A stretch of 64,000 bases of DNA from Acorus gramineus (Eukaryota; Streptophyta; Magnoliopsida; Acorales; Acoraceae): the NCBI GenBank assembly GCA_030737835.1, contig CM060847.1:16530656-16594655 (forward strand). Reading direction: 5' to 3'. The translations under genes and the position numbers were made by a program. Below the pieces are notes generated by a model. The model was not told where the DNA came from, ran no database searches, and saw only the letters and a list, made by a program, of their open reading frames with translations. Below are positions 22,291-34,060 of the stretch, piece after piece (position 1 is the first letter of the stretch; every line of letters starts with the position of its first letter).

Positions 22291-23046
22291 CAAGGCCGGT
22301 CTTGAGAAAAAAAAAATCTAGGTGGGGCCCTAGGCCAACTCATAAAATGGGGCCCTATATATGTATATTGAAAATTTTGAGTTAATGTTTTAATCATGTT
22401 AGTAATAAAAAGATCAAGACTAAGCAAAAAACTCATTGGGTTCTTCTTTAAAAAGAAAAAAAATCACAAAAATAAGATCATTTCTTTTATAGAAAATAAA
22501 TAAATCCCTATAAACTAGAGTATACTAAAAATATATTAAATATATAAAGATATAGATGAAATTTTTTAAAATCACAAAAAAAAAACTTTTCATAATGATG
22601 CCAACAAATATTACATTTTCAAATAAAACTTATAAATTTAAATTTAAAATGAATAGGAAGACATATTCAAGTTGTTTTTTTAAAAAAATTAATTTTAGAG
22701 TGTTGTTACACATAGTTTTTATTCCAGCCTCAATTCCAGTCTCATATGCGTCGATGGAAAATTATCAAATCGTATACTGACCTTAGCAATGCATATATAC
22801 TATTTATTAGAGGTATATGTTTCACTTATTGTAAAAACATGTATCTTATTAGATGATATATACTATTTTAAAAAAATTCAAAACACTTTTAAATTGAATT
22901 TAGGGCTACAAAATGGACTGGATGTAAAATTATTATTAAGTTTAATTTTAAAAGTTTAATATAAAAAAAAAAATTGGATTTGGGCCCTCCTCTTTGAAGA
23001 AGCCCTAGGCGGTCGCCTACCAGGCCTATAGTCAGGACTGACCATG
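22291..23046. mobile_element. hAT-type non-autonomous element (GGCCGGCC family), copy 1
   Basis: The element is 756 bp with ends CAAGGCCGGTCTTGA and (inverted) CATGGTCAGTCCTGA. It is homologous to 28357-29119 over its whole length in opposite orientation, including the subterminal 'ctaggtggggccctagg' block. The flanks tatgcggt and tatgtgtg are only a weak 8-bp match. Confidence 0.8.
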
Positions 23047-24136
23047 TATGTGTGGGTCCATGCATGTGTGTGACTCGTATATATACGTTTCTTAGAGAGA
23101 TAAAATGCAAGAAAAAAAAAAAATCATATAGCTCATTAAAACATATATCTAACCTCTTTGCAAAAAATGAAGAAGATAGATTTTCATAAAACCAATATCA
23201 TATTTTTTATACATTCAACATTTCAATATTGTAATAGTTATAATAAGGCTCACAATAAAACAAAATAATACTGTCACGTTCTGTCTTTATTAGATAAATC
23301 TGGACCGTTCTGTCTTTATTAGATAAATCTGGACCGGCTTCTCACACAGGGTCAAATTTTTTTTGGTACATAGTCCTATATGCTACATAGTCCCTTTGCA
23401 TGTATATATGAGCGCTAATACAAGCTATCAAAGTGGTGCATTTTCGTTTCCCATGACCGCTAGCCGCTCTATTAAACTATTAAAGTGCTCCATCTAGGCG
23501 CTCTATCAAAGTGCCGGCCCATCTTTTGTTCTTATTAAATAACTCGAATTCTTATCTAATAATGCTCTGTATTCAAATCAGTATCCTTTTCTGAGTGAAC
23601 CCATTATCAGTATTGCAAAACAAGTCTCTTCTTGGAATCGGGTGGGGGAAAGAATTGAAATAAAAAGAAAGGAAAATAAAATGTCTTATTATCTTCCTCA
23701 GTAGATTAATTTGCCCTAGGATTTAAGGGTCTTAGAAATTTTGTTTATCATAAAATTGGTGCCCCAAAAGCTTAATGGGAGACCTAAACCAACCCCTAAA
23801 ATCTAAAATCTCGTCCCTCCTGGCCTTCCTCCTATGGGGGGGGACCCCCCTTTTAAGGAAGGGTTGGCTTCGACGACCCTTGCTGAATGAAAGGTTTCGA
23901 TAAAGAAAAGCCCCTGTGGGCCTGAGTTATACGTGGGCTTTAATCTCATGATGATTTGGGTTTATAAACGTAGCTTTTTTTAGACTAGTTAATAAGAGCA
24001 TGTTTATTCTATATATCATATCAAACTTTGTAACCCCTTAACGACATTTATACAAAAAAAAAAAAAAAATGATGGCGGACGGTCAGTGACGGACTTTCTT
24101 TCTCTTCCCCTACTCCTCCACTCAACCCTCCGCCCA
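23047..24136. repeat. Intergenic with a dispersed repeat copy
   Basis: About 23690-23960 is homologous to 30680-30905 ('ttgtttatcataaaattg', 'cccttgctgaatg'). A 27-bp block beginning 'ctgtctttattagataaatc' is tandemly doubled at 23279-23336. No gene. Confidence 0.55.
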
Positions 24137-24139
24137 CTG

Positions 24140-24177
<38 letters not shown>

Positions 24178-24212
24178 CACCCTACTCTCCCACTCAACCG
24201 CTCCGCCACGCC

Positions 24213-24253
<41 letters not shown>

Positions 24254-24286
24254 CCTCCTCTCTCCACAACCGCGCCGCGCCCCCCG

Positions 24287-24332
<46 letters not shown>

Positions 24333-24393
24333 CCCCCTACTCCTCCACTCAACCCCGCCGCCACTGCCGTCTCTCTCTCTCTCTCTCACACAC
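24137..24393. repeat. Compound (ct)n(ac)n satellite, about 80-bp period
   Basis: There are four blocks of ctctctct-cacacaca separated by similar 'ctcccactcaaccgc'-type spacers. Six-frame Ser-Leu or Arg-Glu frames here are artefacts. Confidence 0.85.
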
Positions 24394-25782
24394 TGATAAG
24401 CATATTAATTATACATTAAAACCCCTTAATCTAAGTTTCTATATCCTTATTTTATGTATAATAATAACTAATATTAAGAATTCATGTGTTATTGCAGGTA
24501 ATTGACTTAAATGATGATTATCAATACAAGATATGCTACAAATCAGTTAAAGATGTGAAGGAGAATCAAGAGTTTCTAGAAGATCCTTATGGAAAAAGAT
24601 TTGGTTAAGATTGAATAAAAATCAATCAATCAAAAATATATTCTTCAATCCCCGTCCCACTGTTTTGATCATAACTTTTGCCTCAAGTATCTGATTTATT
24701 CTCATGATATGGCGTTGGAAAGATAATTTCAAGATCTACAAATCACTATTTCATGAAGATTTCGTAATTCCATCTTATTACGGGTCAAAAAGCCATCTGA
24801 AGATTCTGCAGAAAATCAAGACGGGAATTAAATCTAAACTTCATATGAGGAAAGTTGAGGCCAATCTTAACTACCAAATCTTAACCATCCATTATATTGC
24901 AAATAAATGGTTGAGATTCAAGAGCTGGAGACTATAAAAGGAGCACATGTGAATAGAAAAGGAGGAGGCACAAAGACAAAAAGGAGAAGAAGAATTCAAG
25001 AGTTTTGCTTTGTTGTTTTTTTTCTTTTCATCTCATATATTTTGATTCTTGTATTCTATTAGATCTGAATTTTAATATTAATTTTGTGTTTTTATTTTCA
25101 AGAATTTTTTAATAATATGATGTCTTTTTTTTTTCTTTTTTTTTATTTGATCATGTTTTCTAGTAGCTAAATCTTCAACTAGGGTTGAAGATGAAACCAT
25201 GCAATGTTAGTTTAGGATTTTGTATTTAGATTTGAATTCTCCATATTGTTTGCTTTATTGCTTATCAATCTCTCCTTCAATTCTCTTTTGAAACCTTTTG
25301 TGTGAATTTCTTATTACCTTCTTCAAAAATCTCTTGTATTTGATTTGATAAAATATGCTTTGATTAAGTTCTATGATATTTTATGCTCTTCTTAACATGT
25401 TGAATATTGAGTTGGTAGATTTTATAAAGGGAAGGGAGATAGATCATTCTATTGGATTTTCATAAATCAAGGTTTTTAATTGTAGAATCATCTTTGGGTT
25501 TTTTAAATATGGAGTTTCATATTTGAATATAATCCCTAAATTGGTATTGCATGGTGGATTCTAAAACCCTAGTTATCTTTTCATATTAATATTCTCTTTT
25601 TAATAATAATATAATATAAATAAATAAAACTTCATCAATTTTTCTTTCTAGTTCGATTAGTTAAATTGATTAATAATCTGATTTAAACATTCTCTGTGGG
25701 TTCGATCCGTATTTGCTAGATCTATACTTCTGTAACGATTTGTGCACTTGCGGTAATTAATAACAACTTAAATATTCAATCA
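24394..25782 (+). repeat. Solo LTR of a Ty3/gypsy (Athila/Tat-like) element, 1389 bp
   Basis: It begins TGATAAGCATATT and ends AATATTCAATCA, with TG...CA ends and 'cacac' on both sides (24389-24393, 25783-25787), so it sits inside the microsatellite. The 3' part 'gggttcgatccgtatttgc' and 'gtgcacttgcggtaatta' is a phrase typical of Athila/Tat-type plant LTRs. The last 200 bp recur at about 60735-60938. Frames inside are not genes. Confidence 0.8.
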
Positions 25783-26585
25783 CACACACACACACCCTCT
25801 GCCGCTTCCTCCCCATGGCCACCACCTCTTCTACCACCATCTTTTACCTCCGCCGTCCTCTCAGCCCCTCTCTCTCTCTCTCTTCTTCTTTATTTAGGAT
25901 AGGACCCACCCAAGAAAAGACAAATAGAGTGGACCTACATCCTTTTGGGGTGGATCTAATCCTCCCCAAGTTTGATTAATTAATGACTTTTTGCAAAGCA
26001 AAAGGTCTTGACGGCTTGACACAGGTGTCGCTGAGAGCGCCCCGTCAAATTTCATCAAGTTGGGACGTCTTGGCCGAGTGGAGCTACCGCAGGAGATTCT
26101 AATTAAGTGCTCTAAACTCTGTATCAAGTATAATCAGTATTCATATCACCAACAGTAACAAAAAAAAAAAACCTATAAAAACTGTCATAAAATATATATA
26201 TATAGTGCCCACTGATAAAAACAAACTGCATATACATATTTTTTAGGAAACAAAAGCAACAAAAGATACCTAAAATGCTCCGAAAAAAAAAAAAAAAAAG
26301 AGAGACGGAAAAGGAAAGAAAAATAAAAAGAAACAAAAACACCCAAACCATAAAAATTAAGAAACAATGATTTCCGGGAACCCAACTACTTATTTTGGCA
26401 GCAGAACCCCCTAATAGAGTGGTCAAGATGTACCCTTTTATAAGAGAGGTCACAAGTTCAAACACGTCTTTATCAAAAAAAAAAAAAAATAAACTACTTA
26501 TTTTTCTGTAACTCGGCTTCTTCTCCATAGCAAACGCCAAACAGAGGTACGGAAATTGATAAAAAGATTTGGTTTTGACATTTCT
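25783..26585. other. Intergenic; right half duplicated at 41.85-42.03 kb
   Basis: The microsatellite continues to 25796 and (ct)n at 25866-25884. From about 26310 the sequence is duplicated at 41845-42026 as the 3' flank of the membrane-protein gene. At 26065-26085 'tcttggccgagtgga' resembles the 5' half of a Ser/Leu tRNA, but nothing completes it. Confidence 0.45.
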
Positions 26586-26882
26586 TCAGATTGCACCCAT
26601 CATAGCGAGAGAGAGCCAGAGGAGCAGAGCGAGGGTTGACAGTCCAAGCACAGCGAACATGAGGCGTCCGATGGCCGGAGAGGGCGGCTTGGTGCGGCGG
26701 ACGAGGGACAGGGAGAGGAGACCACAGCCCACAACGAGCTTCAGAAAAACCACGAATGCGTAGACCTCGACGAGCACCTCCCAGTCATGTATCCCCGGTG
26801 TCACCACCGGGAGGTTGACGAGCTCGCCCGCGGAGAAGGCGATCGCCCCAATCGCCAGCCCCAATATCGAATTGTACGACAT
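26586..26882 (-). CDS. Small three-helix membrane protein (one-unit form), copy A
   Basis: The gene is 98 codons. Start MSYNSILGL is at 26880-26882; a longer frame to 27041 reads through the TATA box and is not credible. Helix 1 (about 6-24) carries AIAFSAGELVNLPVVTPG, helix 2 covers about 33-58, a basic Pro-rich loop VRRTKPPSPAIG follows, and helix 3 (about 69-96) ends at MMGAI. This is one helix-pair unit of the two-unit paralogs plus a third helix. It is almost identical to 42027-42323 (two residues differ), flanks included, so it is a recent segmental copy. It is intron-less with its own TATA box. Function is unknown. Confidence 0.65.
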   Translation of the reverse strand: MSYNSILGLAIGAIAFSAGELVNLPVVTPGIHDWEVLVEVYAFVVFLKLVVGCGLLSLSLVRRTKPPSPAIGRLMFAVLGLSTLALLLWLSLAMMGAI

Positions 26883-26969
26883 CAATCGGGTAGAGGGAGG
26901 GGCGAGTGATGAATAGAAGATATGAATTGTGTTTTTGCTTCGTCTTGCATGATCGTTGAGGCCTGGCAT

Positions 26970-26981
26970 TATTTTTATATC
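26970..26981 (-). promoter_or_regulatory. TATA box of the gene at 26586-26882
   Basis: GATATAAAAATA on the minus strand, about 90 bp before the ATG, identical in the copy at 42411-42422. Confidence 0.6.
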
Positions 26982-27041
26982 TAAATCAGTGGTAAATATT
27001 GACCGAAGAATGTCCGTATCTAGAAGAAGAAAGCCCAGCAA

Positions 27042-28356
27042 AAGTGAAGCATTTCCGCCTTGGGTGACCTTTCAATAGCTCCCTTGCTTTCTGACAGTGA
27101 CACGCCGCCAGATTAAACGATCAGCTGTTTTTTATGGGAACAGGAAACACCAATTGTATCCTATTAAAATTCTCCACGTGTACATTAAACGGTCCGTTTC
27201 GACGTTAAATCACGACTCCAAGTAAGTCGGCGAATCCGGACTCTGCACGGTACAGGCCTCACCGAGCTGTCCCAAGTAAGTCGGCGAAGAAGATGGGCGG
27301 TGTAATAAGAGATGCTAATCCAGCTCAGTATCTCATATATATTATTTCACATGTTTGTTATGATATATTATTTCACAAGTTGATATATTATTTCACAAGT
27401 TGAAAGGTAGAGAACGCCAACGTCACCATCGACTTCTTGGTCTTGGATATTGGTTACCCCCGAAGAAAAAAAAAAAAAAAAAAAAACTTTGTACTTGGCG
27501 GTCTCTGATTGGACGAGAAAGCGCCGTGGCTCGTGGGACATGCAACAACAAGGGCACGGCAGTAATTGCCTTAAAAAATATTTATTAAACGTTTTTATAC
27601 ATAGCTGAATTTCTCACTTTGTCCTCAGGTGCCGAGAATGCCCGACCACTCCCCCCACAAATCCACAATGAACAATGACACGGACGGGGTTGGTTGGTGT
27701 TGGAAGGCCTCTCATAGGCTTGTGACCCTGCTACACAAGGGCACTTCCGTAATTAACAACACTCATTCCAGTTGTTTCTCTGGAGTCCGGATTCGCTGTT
27801 TCCTATATGAACAGAAAACACCAATTATATCTTATTAAAATTTTTCATGTATACATTAAACGGTTCGTTAAAATAAATCACAGAAAAGGTCACGTCGGCT
27901 CAAAACCGTCACGCTGGCATTAAATCAAGACTCCAAACCACGATAAAATATACAAAACAATTGCATTACAATCATTCTATAAACAAAAATTACAAATCAG
28001 TCCTTCTAAATTTAATCAACCCAGACGATACCAAAAAATCATCAAAATATATGTAACAATTTATCACTATCATTATATGAACAAAAGATTGAATACAAAA
28101 CAAAATTACCCCTCCATTCACTATAATTGAGGTATACACATATTTGCTATAAAAGATATCATTCAATTAATTGAATTACATACTTTAACTTTTTATAAAA
28201 ATTCATATTTCATTAGATGAGATATATAATTTTTAAAAAAATTATAAATATGAGTGGACTGGGTTTGAGACTATATTTTTCAATATACTTATTATAGAAT
28301 TGATATGCCATATCTTCATTATCAAATTCCATATCAATTTTTGGCGTCTCTCTTGC
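27042..28356. repeat. Intergenic with inverted/direct repeat arms
   Basis: About 27115-27235 and 27790-27940 are related ('gtatcctattaaaattctcc', 'gtacattaaacggtccg'). The second pairs, inverted, with 29390-29535. This forms outer arms around the hAT element at 28357-29119. Short frames here are unconvincing. Confidence 0.55.
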
Positions 28357-29119
28357 CATGGCCAGCCCTGACTATAGGCCCAGTAGCCAACCGCCTAGGG
28401 CCCCTTACTCAAAGAGGGCCCCCAAATCTAAGATTTTTTTTATATTAAACTTTTGAAATTAAACTTAATAATAATTTTACATCCAATCTATTTTGTAGCC
28501 CTAAATTCAATTTAAAAGTGTTTTGAATTTTTTTAAAATAATATACATCATCTAATAAAGTACATATTTTTACAATAAGTGAAGCATATACCTCTAATAA
28601 ATAGCATATATGCATTGCTAAAGTTAGTATACGCTTTGATAATTTTTCATCGACGCATATGAGATTGGAATTGAGGCTGGAATAAAAACTATGTGTAACA
28701 ACACTCTAAAATTAAATTTTTTTTAAAAAATAACTTGAATATGTCTTCCTATTTATTTTAAATTTAAATTTATAAGTTTTATTTGAAAATGTAATCTTTG
28801 TTGGCATCATTATGAAAAGTATTTTTTTTTTTTTGTGATTTTTAAAAAATTTCATCTGTATCTTTATATATTGAATATATTTTTAGTATACTCTATTTTA
28901 TAGGGATTTATTTATTTTCTATAAAAGAAATTATCTTATTTTTGTGATTTTTTTTCTTTTTAAAGAAGAACTCGATAAATTTTTTGTTTAGTCTTGATTT
29001 TTTTATTACTAACATGATTAAAATATTAACTCAAAAATTTCAATATACATATATAGGGCCCTATTTTATGAGTTGGCCTAGGGCCCCACCTAGATTTTCT
29101 TATCTCAGGGCCGGCCATG
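28357..29119. mobile_element. hAT-type non-autonomous element (GGCCGGCC family), copy 2
   Basis: The element is 763 bp with ends CATGGCCAGCCCTGA and (inverted) CATGGCCGGCCCTGA. The 8-bp duplication tctcttgc (28349-28356) / cctcttgc (29120-29127) has one mismatch. It is an inverted homolog of 22291-23046 and is non-coding. Confidence 0.88.
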
Positions 29120-29741
29120 CCTCTTGCATCTTCATCATTTTCATTGGAAACTTTTAATTTTATTTCTTCATTCAAAATATTAATAGAAGGATTCAACTGA
29201 ACCTCTACACTATAATCGTGTACATGACTGTTTAATTCTAATTCACCACTCTGACCATTAAGAGAATCATTAAAATTTAATTCCTTTCACTTGTTCCCCT
29301 TTTATTATCTGATTTTAGGTCTATGTTTGATTCAATTATTAGGGACTAATTTATAGTTCTTATGCAATTAAATACTTTTATGCAATTGTTTACATTACTT
29401 GATGCCTGGTTTGGAGTCGTGATTTAACATCGACATGACCTTTTCTGTGATTATTTTAACGGACCGTTTAATGTACACGTGAAGGATTTTGATAGGATAC
29501 AATTGGTATTTCCTTCTCCCATAGGAAACAGCTGATCCGAACTCGTACCTTGCATGCCTCGCATCTCTCATCCCCATATATGTATTTGATGAAGCCCGTA
29601 ATAACGTGGCAGGATGTATATAATTTAGTTATGGCATTTCAATTATTTCATCACCTTTCGTTTGTTTTCCTATTTTGGACTTTGTTATCTTATTTTGGAG
29701 TCATCTCTTTTCATACATTGTTGTGCATTTGATATTACTAA
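29120..29741. repeat. Intergenic with promoter-like relic
   Basis: 29390-29535 is the outer inverted arm. 29535-29635 (minus) is a copy of the TATA-plus-gcatgcaa repeat (also at 3690-3790 and 55440-55560). 29625-29741 matches 42548-42661 upstream of the membrane-protein gene at 42027-42323. The relic has no coding part next to it. Confidence 0.5.
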
Positions 29742-29818
29742 GGGTCTGTTTGGTTGACAAGTAGGATTGGAATTCTGTGAATCCTGGTATTACAATATAA
29801 AAAATATATATTTCTAAA

Positions 29819-29865
<47 letters not shown>

Positions 29866-30515
29866 TAGCAAATTAGTTATGATATCATAGCAAAATAGTT
29901 ATGATAGTAATATAATATATATATATTTTTTATATATATCATAGCAAATTAGTTATGATAAATTATATGAATCTCATATCATCCAATCAATAGGTTATGA
30001 AAGCTTCCTTATTCATATATTATATAAATAAAGTAAATCAAGAGGATTTATGAACGTGTGCATCACAATTAATGCTTGAATATATATATGTGTATATATG
30101 TATATTTTTAAATATATTTATATTCTTTATTTAAATTTATATTATATTATATTATATATATATATATATTTATATTAAATATATTATGTTTTATATATAT
30201 TATATATATATGTATGTATATTTTTTAATATATTTATATTATAAATTTAAATATGTATTTTATTATATTATATATATATTATGTGTTAAGGGAGATGAAG
30301 AGCCTGGGTAAAAATGTCTTTTTTCAATCCACCTAGATTGGGATTGAGGGAATACCACCTATTGAGGGGGATTCCCAATCCCCCTAATCAAGGATTCCCA
30401 ATCCCACTCTCTCAATTCCAATCCCCCTTTTAAAATTTATCCAAACAACTTATTGACCTGGATTGGGATTGAGAATCCCACTCCAAACATCCAATACTCC
30501 TATCCAAACAGGCCC
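29742..30515. mobile_element. Tourist-like (PIF/Harbinger) MITE, 774 bp
   Basis: The ends GGGTCTGTTTGG and (inverted) GGGCCTGTTTGG are flanked by TAA at 29739-29741 and 30516-30518. The paralogous DNA at 42650-42680 lacks the element and has a single TAA, which proves the boundaries. The interior contains long (at)n stretches (29827-29863, 30150-30290). Confidence 0.93.
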
Positions 30516-32100
30516 TAAGGGTTTTTTTTTAAGTCTCTTTATCTTTACGAATCGGTTTGGATTCGGTTTAATGGATCAAAATTGCATCCTAAATATAGTT
30601 CTATGCATGTTTAGCCATTCAAAATTATAATTATATTGCAATTAGATGAAAAAGTTAACATAAATTTATCATAAAATCTGCCATAGGATTCAAGGATCTT
30701 GAAGTTTTGTTTATCATAAAATTGATGTCCCAAAAGTTTGATGGGACAACTAAACCCACCCCTAAAATATGAAATCTCGTCCCTCATGGCCTTGTTCCAA
30801 TAGTAAGGGACACCCCTTTCTTCAAGAAAAGGCTGGTTTCAACCCTTGCTGAATGCAAGGTTTCGGTAAAGAAAAGCCCGTGTAGGCCTAAGTTATATGG
30901 GTGTTTTTATATGAATTGAAATATATATATTTTGATGCACTATTGTATTTTGTTTAATTGAAAAAATGATATAAAAAAAATTTCGTCATACATTATAATA
31001 GAACCCCGTACACTATGATAACGCAGTTTTTTGTATATCTATGTATCTCAATATAAATTTCAATTCATATAACGGCAGAACTTCAATGGAAGAGTGCATA
31101 ATTATTATTTTTTTTAAAAAAAATGATATGCATTGCAATTGGGGCTGAACGAAAGGCTGGACATATCAATTTCCTTAAGAAAATGTTAGACTCGGTCATT
31201 TTTATAGTTCAAAACTCAGACTACACATATTTTCATCTTGTTCATGAACTAATAAGAAAAAAATGTTTGAAATTATGGACTTAAAATGAAATATGAAAAA
31301 GGAAAGACTGATCATTAAATAACATAGTTTAAAAAGACTTAAAAATAAAATCACATTTCACAAATTAATGGTGTATAGATGGACGTTTGACGGGGGAACT
31401 AAAAACTAAATAGACAATTAAATATAAGAATTTAAAAAAATATATAAAGAAAAAAAGTATCGATCCATGTTTACATAGACTTAAAATTAAAAGTTCCAAC
31501 AAAAATTAAAAAAAACCACCATTGATTTGTCAGATACTTTTCTTTGCTCTGGTGTATGATTTAGGATAAGAATGAGCAGAATGTCTAATAACATACTTAT
31601 GTAGTTATGTGCCGACTCCACGTTGCCATCATGGATGGTTGGAATAAACGGGAAATCCATTCCAATCTATTTTTATTGGACGGGTTCTGATCCGTCCGAT
31701 GATGATAAAAAAAAATGGGTTTGGTGTCTAATTGCAATACTGGTCTCTTTCTGTTACATTTATATTTTATTTAAATTATTTATATTATTTAAAATTAATA
31801 TGACATATAAATTAAATTAAATTTTTATATATTATTATAATTGATAAAATATATTATTACAAATGATAATTATTTAGCTTATAATATAAAAATTATTAAA
31901 AAAATTAAGATTATTTCTTTCGATTGTTCCTTTCTAAATAAAATGGAACAGAACATGTTTGAATTCTTTAAAAATTTAGTTAAGACAGATATGAGACAAA
32001 ACAATATTATTGTCACATGTCATCCCACGGTGGTCAACCACCCACACAAGCGATCAGGACATTCTCAATCTAGAACAGACTCCACAATTGACATGCCCCT
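30516..32100. repeat. Intergenic repeats, no gene
   Basis: 30516-30660 matches 42662-42800. 30680-30905 matches 23690-23960. 31080-31440 matches 45380-45715. The short frames at 31623-32116 are AT-rich and unconvincing. Confidence 0.55.
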
Positions 32101-33184
32101 CACTACAACAAATTAGACTTCTTCCGGGGAAACTTTTCCTTGCAACAAGTTAACATTTCGTTGGTAAATGTTTTTAGCGACATGTTCGTTGGTACTTTCG
32201 TCGCAGAAAAAGCATCGTCTATTGTTTTTACCAGCAAAACCCTCAGTTTCCTTGGTAAACAAGTCCCGACAAAACTATTTCCTTGGTAAAGAGGCCTTTA
32301 CCGGCCAAATGTTTTGCTGCTCAAAACGAACTTTTTGTGGCTAAAATAGTAATTCGTTGGTAATAGTTAAGAATTATCAATAAAATTGTTTCCAGGGTAA
32401 AAGTACAGTAACAAAAGCTAGTGAAATATTATTACCCAGGAAACATTTCCTTGGGGAAAGGTTTTTTTTAATTATAATAAAATAATAAATTCTCTAAAGT
32501 TTTCTTGAAGTATTTTTTCTAAATTATAATAAATCAGTAAATTCTAGATTCTTAAAAAAAAAGAAAAGCGCGGGTCGAGGTAGGTAGAGAGAGGTTCGTT
32601 CGCGGCTGTTAATTCAAAGATCGATGGCTTAAAGACTCGCTGATTCTACCGCCATCATTGAAGAGCAAGAGAAAACAAAGTGGGGCAACTATATGAAACC
32701 CTAATCACCACTCGAAAGGTCCCTGTCTGGACCAAGTCTAATAAAGAAATAACGAATCAGAGTCTGACATCAAATATATATGTTTCTATCAAGAATATTA
32801 AATACATGACTAACACTTTTACCAAGGAAACATTTTCCTCAGTGAACTTCTTTTTAATATCATTAATGGCATAATAGTTGGTTTAATTACGTTTTATTAT
32901 TTAAGATGGAAAAACATTTTTATCAAGAAAAACTTTTCCTTGGTAATAGTCTAAGGAAAACTTTTCCTCCATAAAAATCTTTTTAATATTATTAACCACG
33001 CAAAACATTTTTATAAACGAGAATTTCTTTGGTAATAAAAAATAAAAAATAAAAAGTTAATAAATTGAAAAATTATCCTTTTTACCTATGAAATATAAAT
33101 TTTGTTGGTAAAGGTATATAATTACTAACGAAAATATTTTCCTTGGTAAAAATATCCTGGCTAAAGATCATTTTTCTTGTAGTG
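32101..33184. mobile_element. Small CACTA derivative, 1084 bp
   Basis: The left end is CACTACAACAAATTAG and the right end (inverted) CACTACAAGAAAAATG. The 3-bp duplication CCT (32098-32100 and 33185-33187) is perfect. It is packed with subterminal motifs 'ttccttggtaaa' in both orientations. No transposase. Confidence 0.88.
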
Positions 33185-33772
33185 CCTCCCGATTGACTGG
33201 TTGTCATTGCCACATATAAAAAGTGTGGATACTCAAGACTCCGTGTGGTGGGGGCTATATACATATCATCTGCACAACCCTCCATGTATGTGTTCTCAAT
33301 GTTGGATTTTCGAGTTAATTATGGGCTTCCGCACTCCAGGCTGAAGCGGGAGGCGTAATGTTTAGGAGTCCGAGCAGCTCGTCGAATAGTTAATTCAGTA
33401 TCAATTATAGTTCATAAATATTCAACCTATCTCAAAAATTACACACAGAGGCCACATCTGGGGTCTCGTTATTTCTAAAAACAATAGAAAAACTGGTTAG
33501 TGTTTTTTGTGGATTTCATGAAAATAAGTTTATTAGAATTTAATTGTGGACCGATTCCTGTCTCTGAACACCTCCCTATTTTTGCTGTAACTCGGCAGGT
33601 ACAGAAAACTTTGATTTCAGAATTTGATGGTCCAACGAGGAACTAAAATAATTCACAAGCATTTTGACGGAGTCAAGAGAAAGAAACATACAAAGAGGAC
33701 CCATCACAAGTTGCAACTTGTTTTCTTGTTTTATCATCTTGACATGAAACAAAAGGGTTGGAAGCATTTTTA
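33185..33772. other. Intergenic, nothing recognised
   Basis: No gene. The last part (from about 33580, 'ttttgctgtaactcggc') is a diverged copy of the 3' flank of the membrane-protein genes (compare 41943-41960). Confidence 0.4.
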
Positions 33773-34060
33773 TTTTGACATATAATATTTCAAATTGCAC
33801 CAATCATTGCGAGAGAGAGGCGGAGGAGCACAGCGAGGGTTGACAGTCCAAGAACGGCAAACATGAAGCATGCAACGGCCGGAGAGGGCGGCGAGGTCTA
33901 GCGGATCAGGAACAGGGAGAGGAGACCACAACCAAGAATAAATTTCAAGAACCACAAATGCGTATACCTCGATCAGAACCTCCCCATACGGGATACCGGG
34001 TATCGCTATGGGGAGGTTCATGAGGCCGCCCGCCGAGAAGGCGATGGCCCCAAGATCGAA
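33773..34060 (-). pseudogene. Dead copy of the one-unit membrane protein
   Basis: It aligns along its length with 26586-26882. The start ATG is lost (GTTGTATAATTC where the live copies have ATGTCGTACAAT), a block after the first codons is deleted, and a frameshift follows EVYAFVV so that the remaining open frame (33770-34021) turns into unrelated sequence. The NLP motif survives (MNLPIAIPGIPYGEVL). Confidence 0.8.

Noticed and set aside
24016..24505. Ser-Leu-Thr-His and Arg-Glu rich frames
   Set aside because: Translations of (ct)n(ac)n microsatellite.
26065..26110. tRNA-Ser/Leu-like 5' half (tcttggccgagtgg)
   Set aside because: No anticodon arm, T arm or acceptor partner follows; at most a tRNA-derived scrap.
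26405..26470. Possible SINE with internal promoter boxes (agtggtcaagatg, cacaagttcaaac)
   Set aside because: The boxes are weak, and no second copy or target duplication was found.
32100..33190. CRISPR-like array from repeated 'ttccttggtaaa'
   Set aside because: Spacing is irregular, both orientations occur and CACTA ends with a 3-bp duplication enclose it; plant nuclear DNA.
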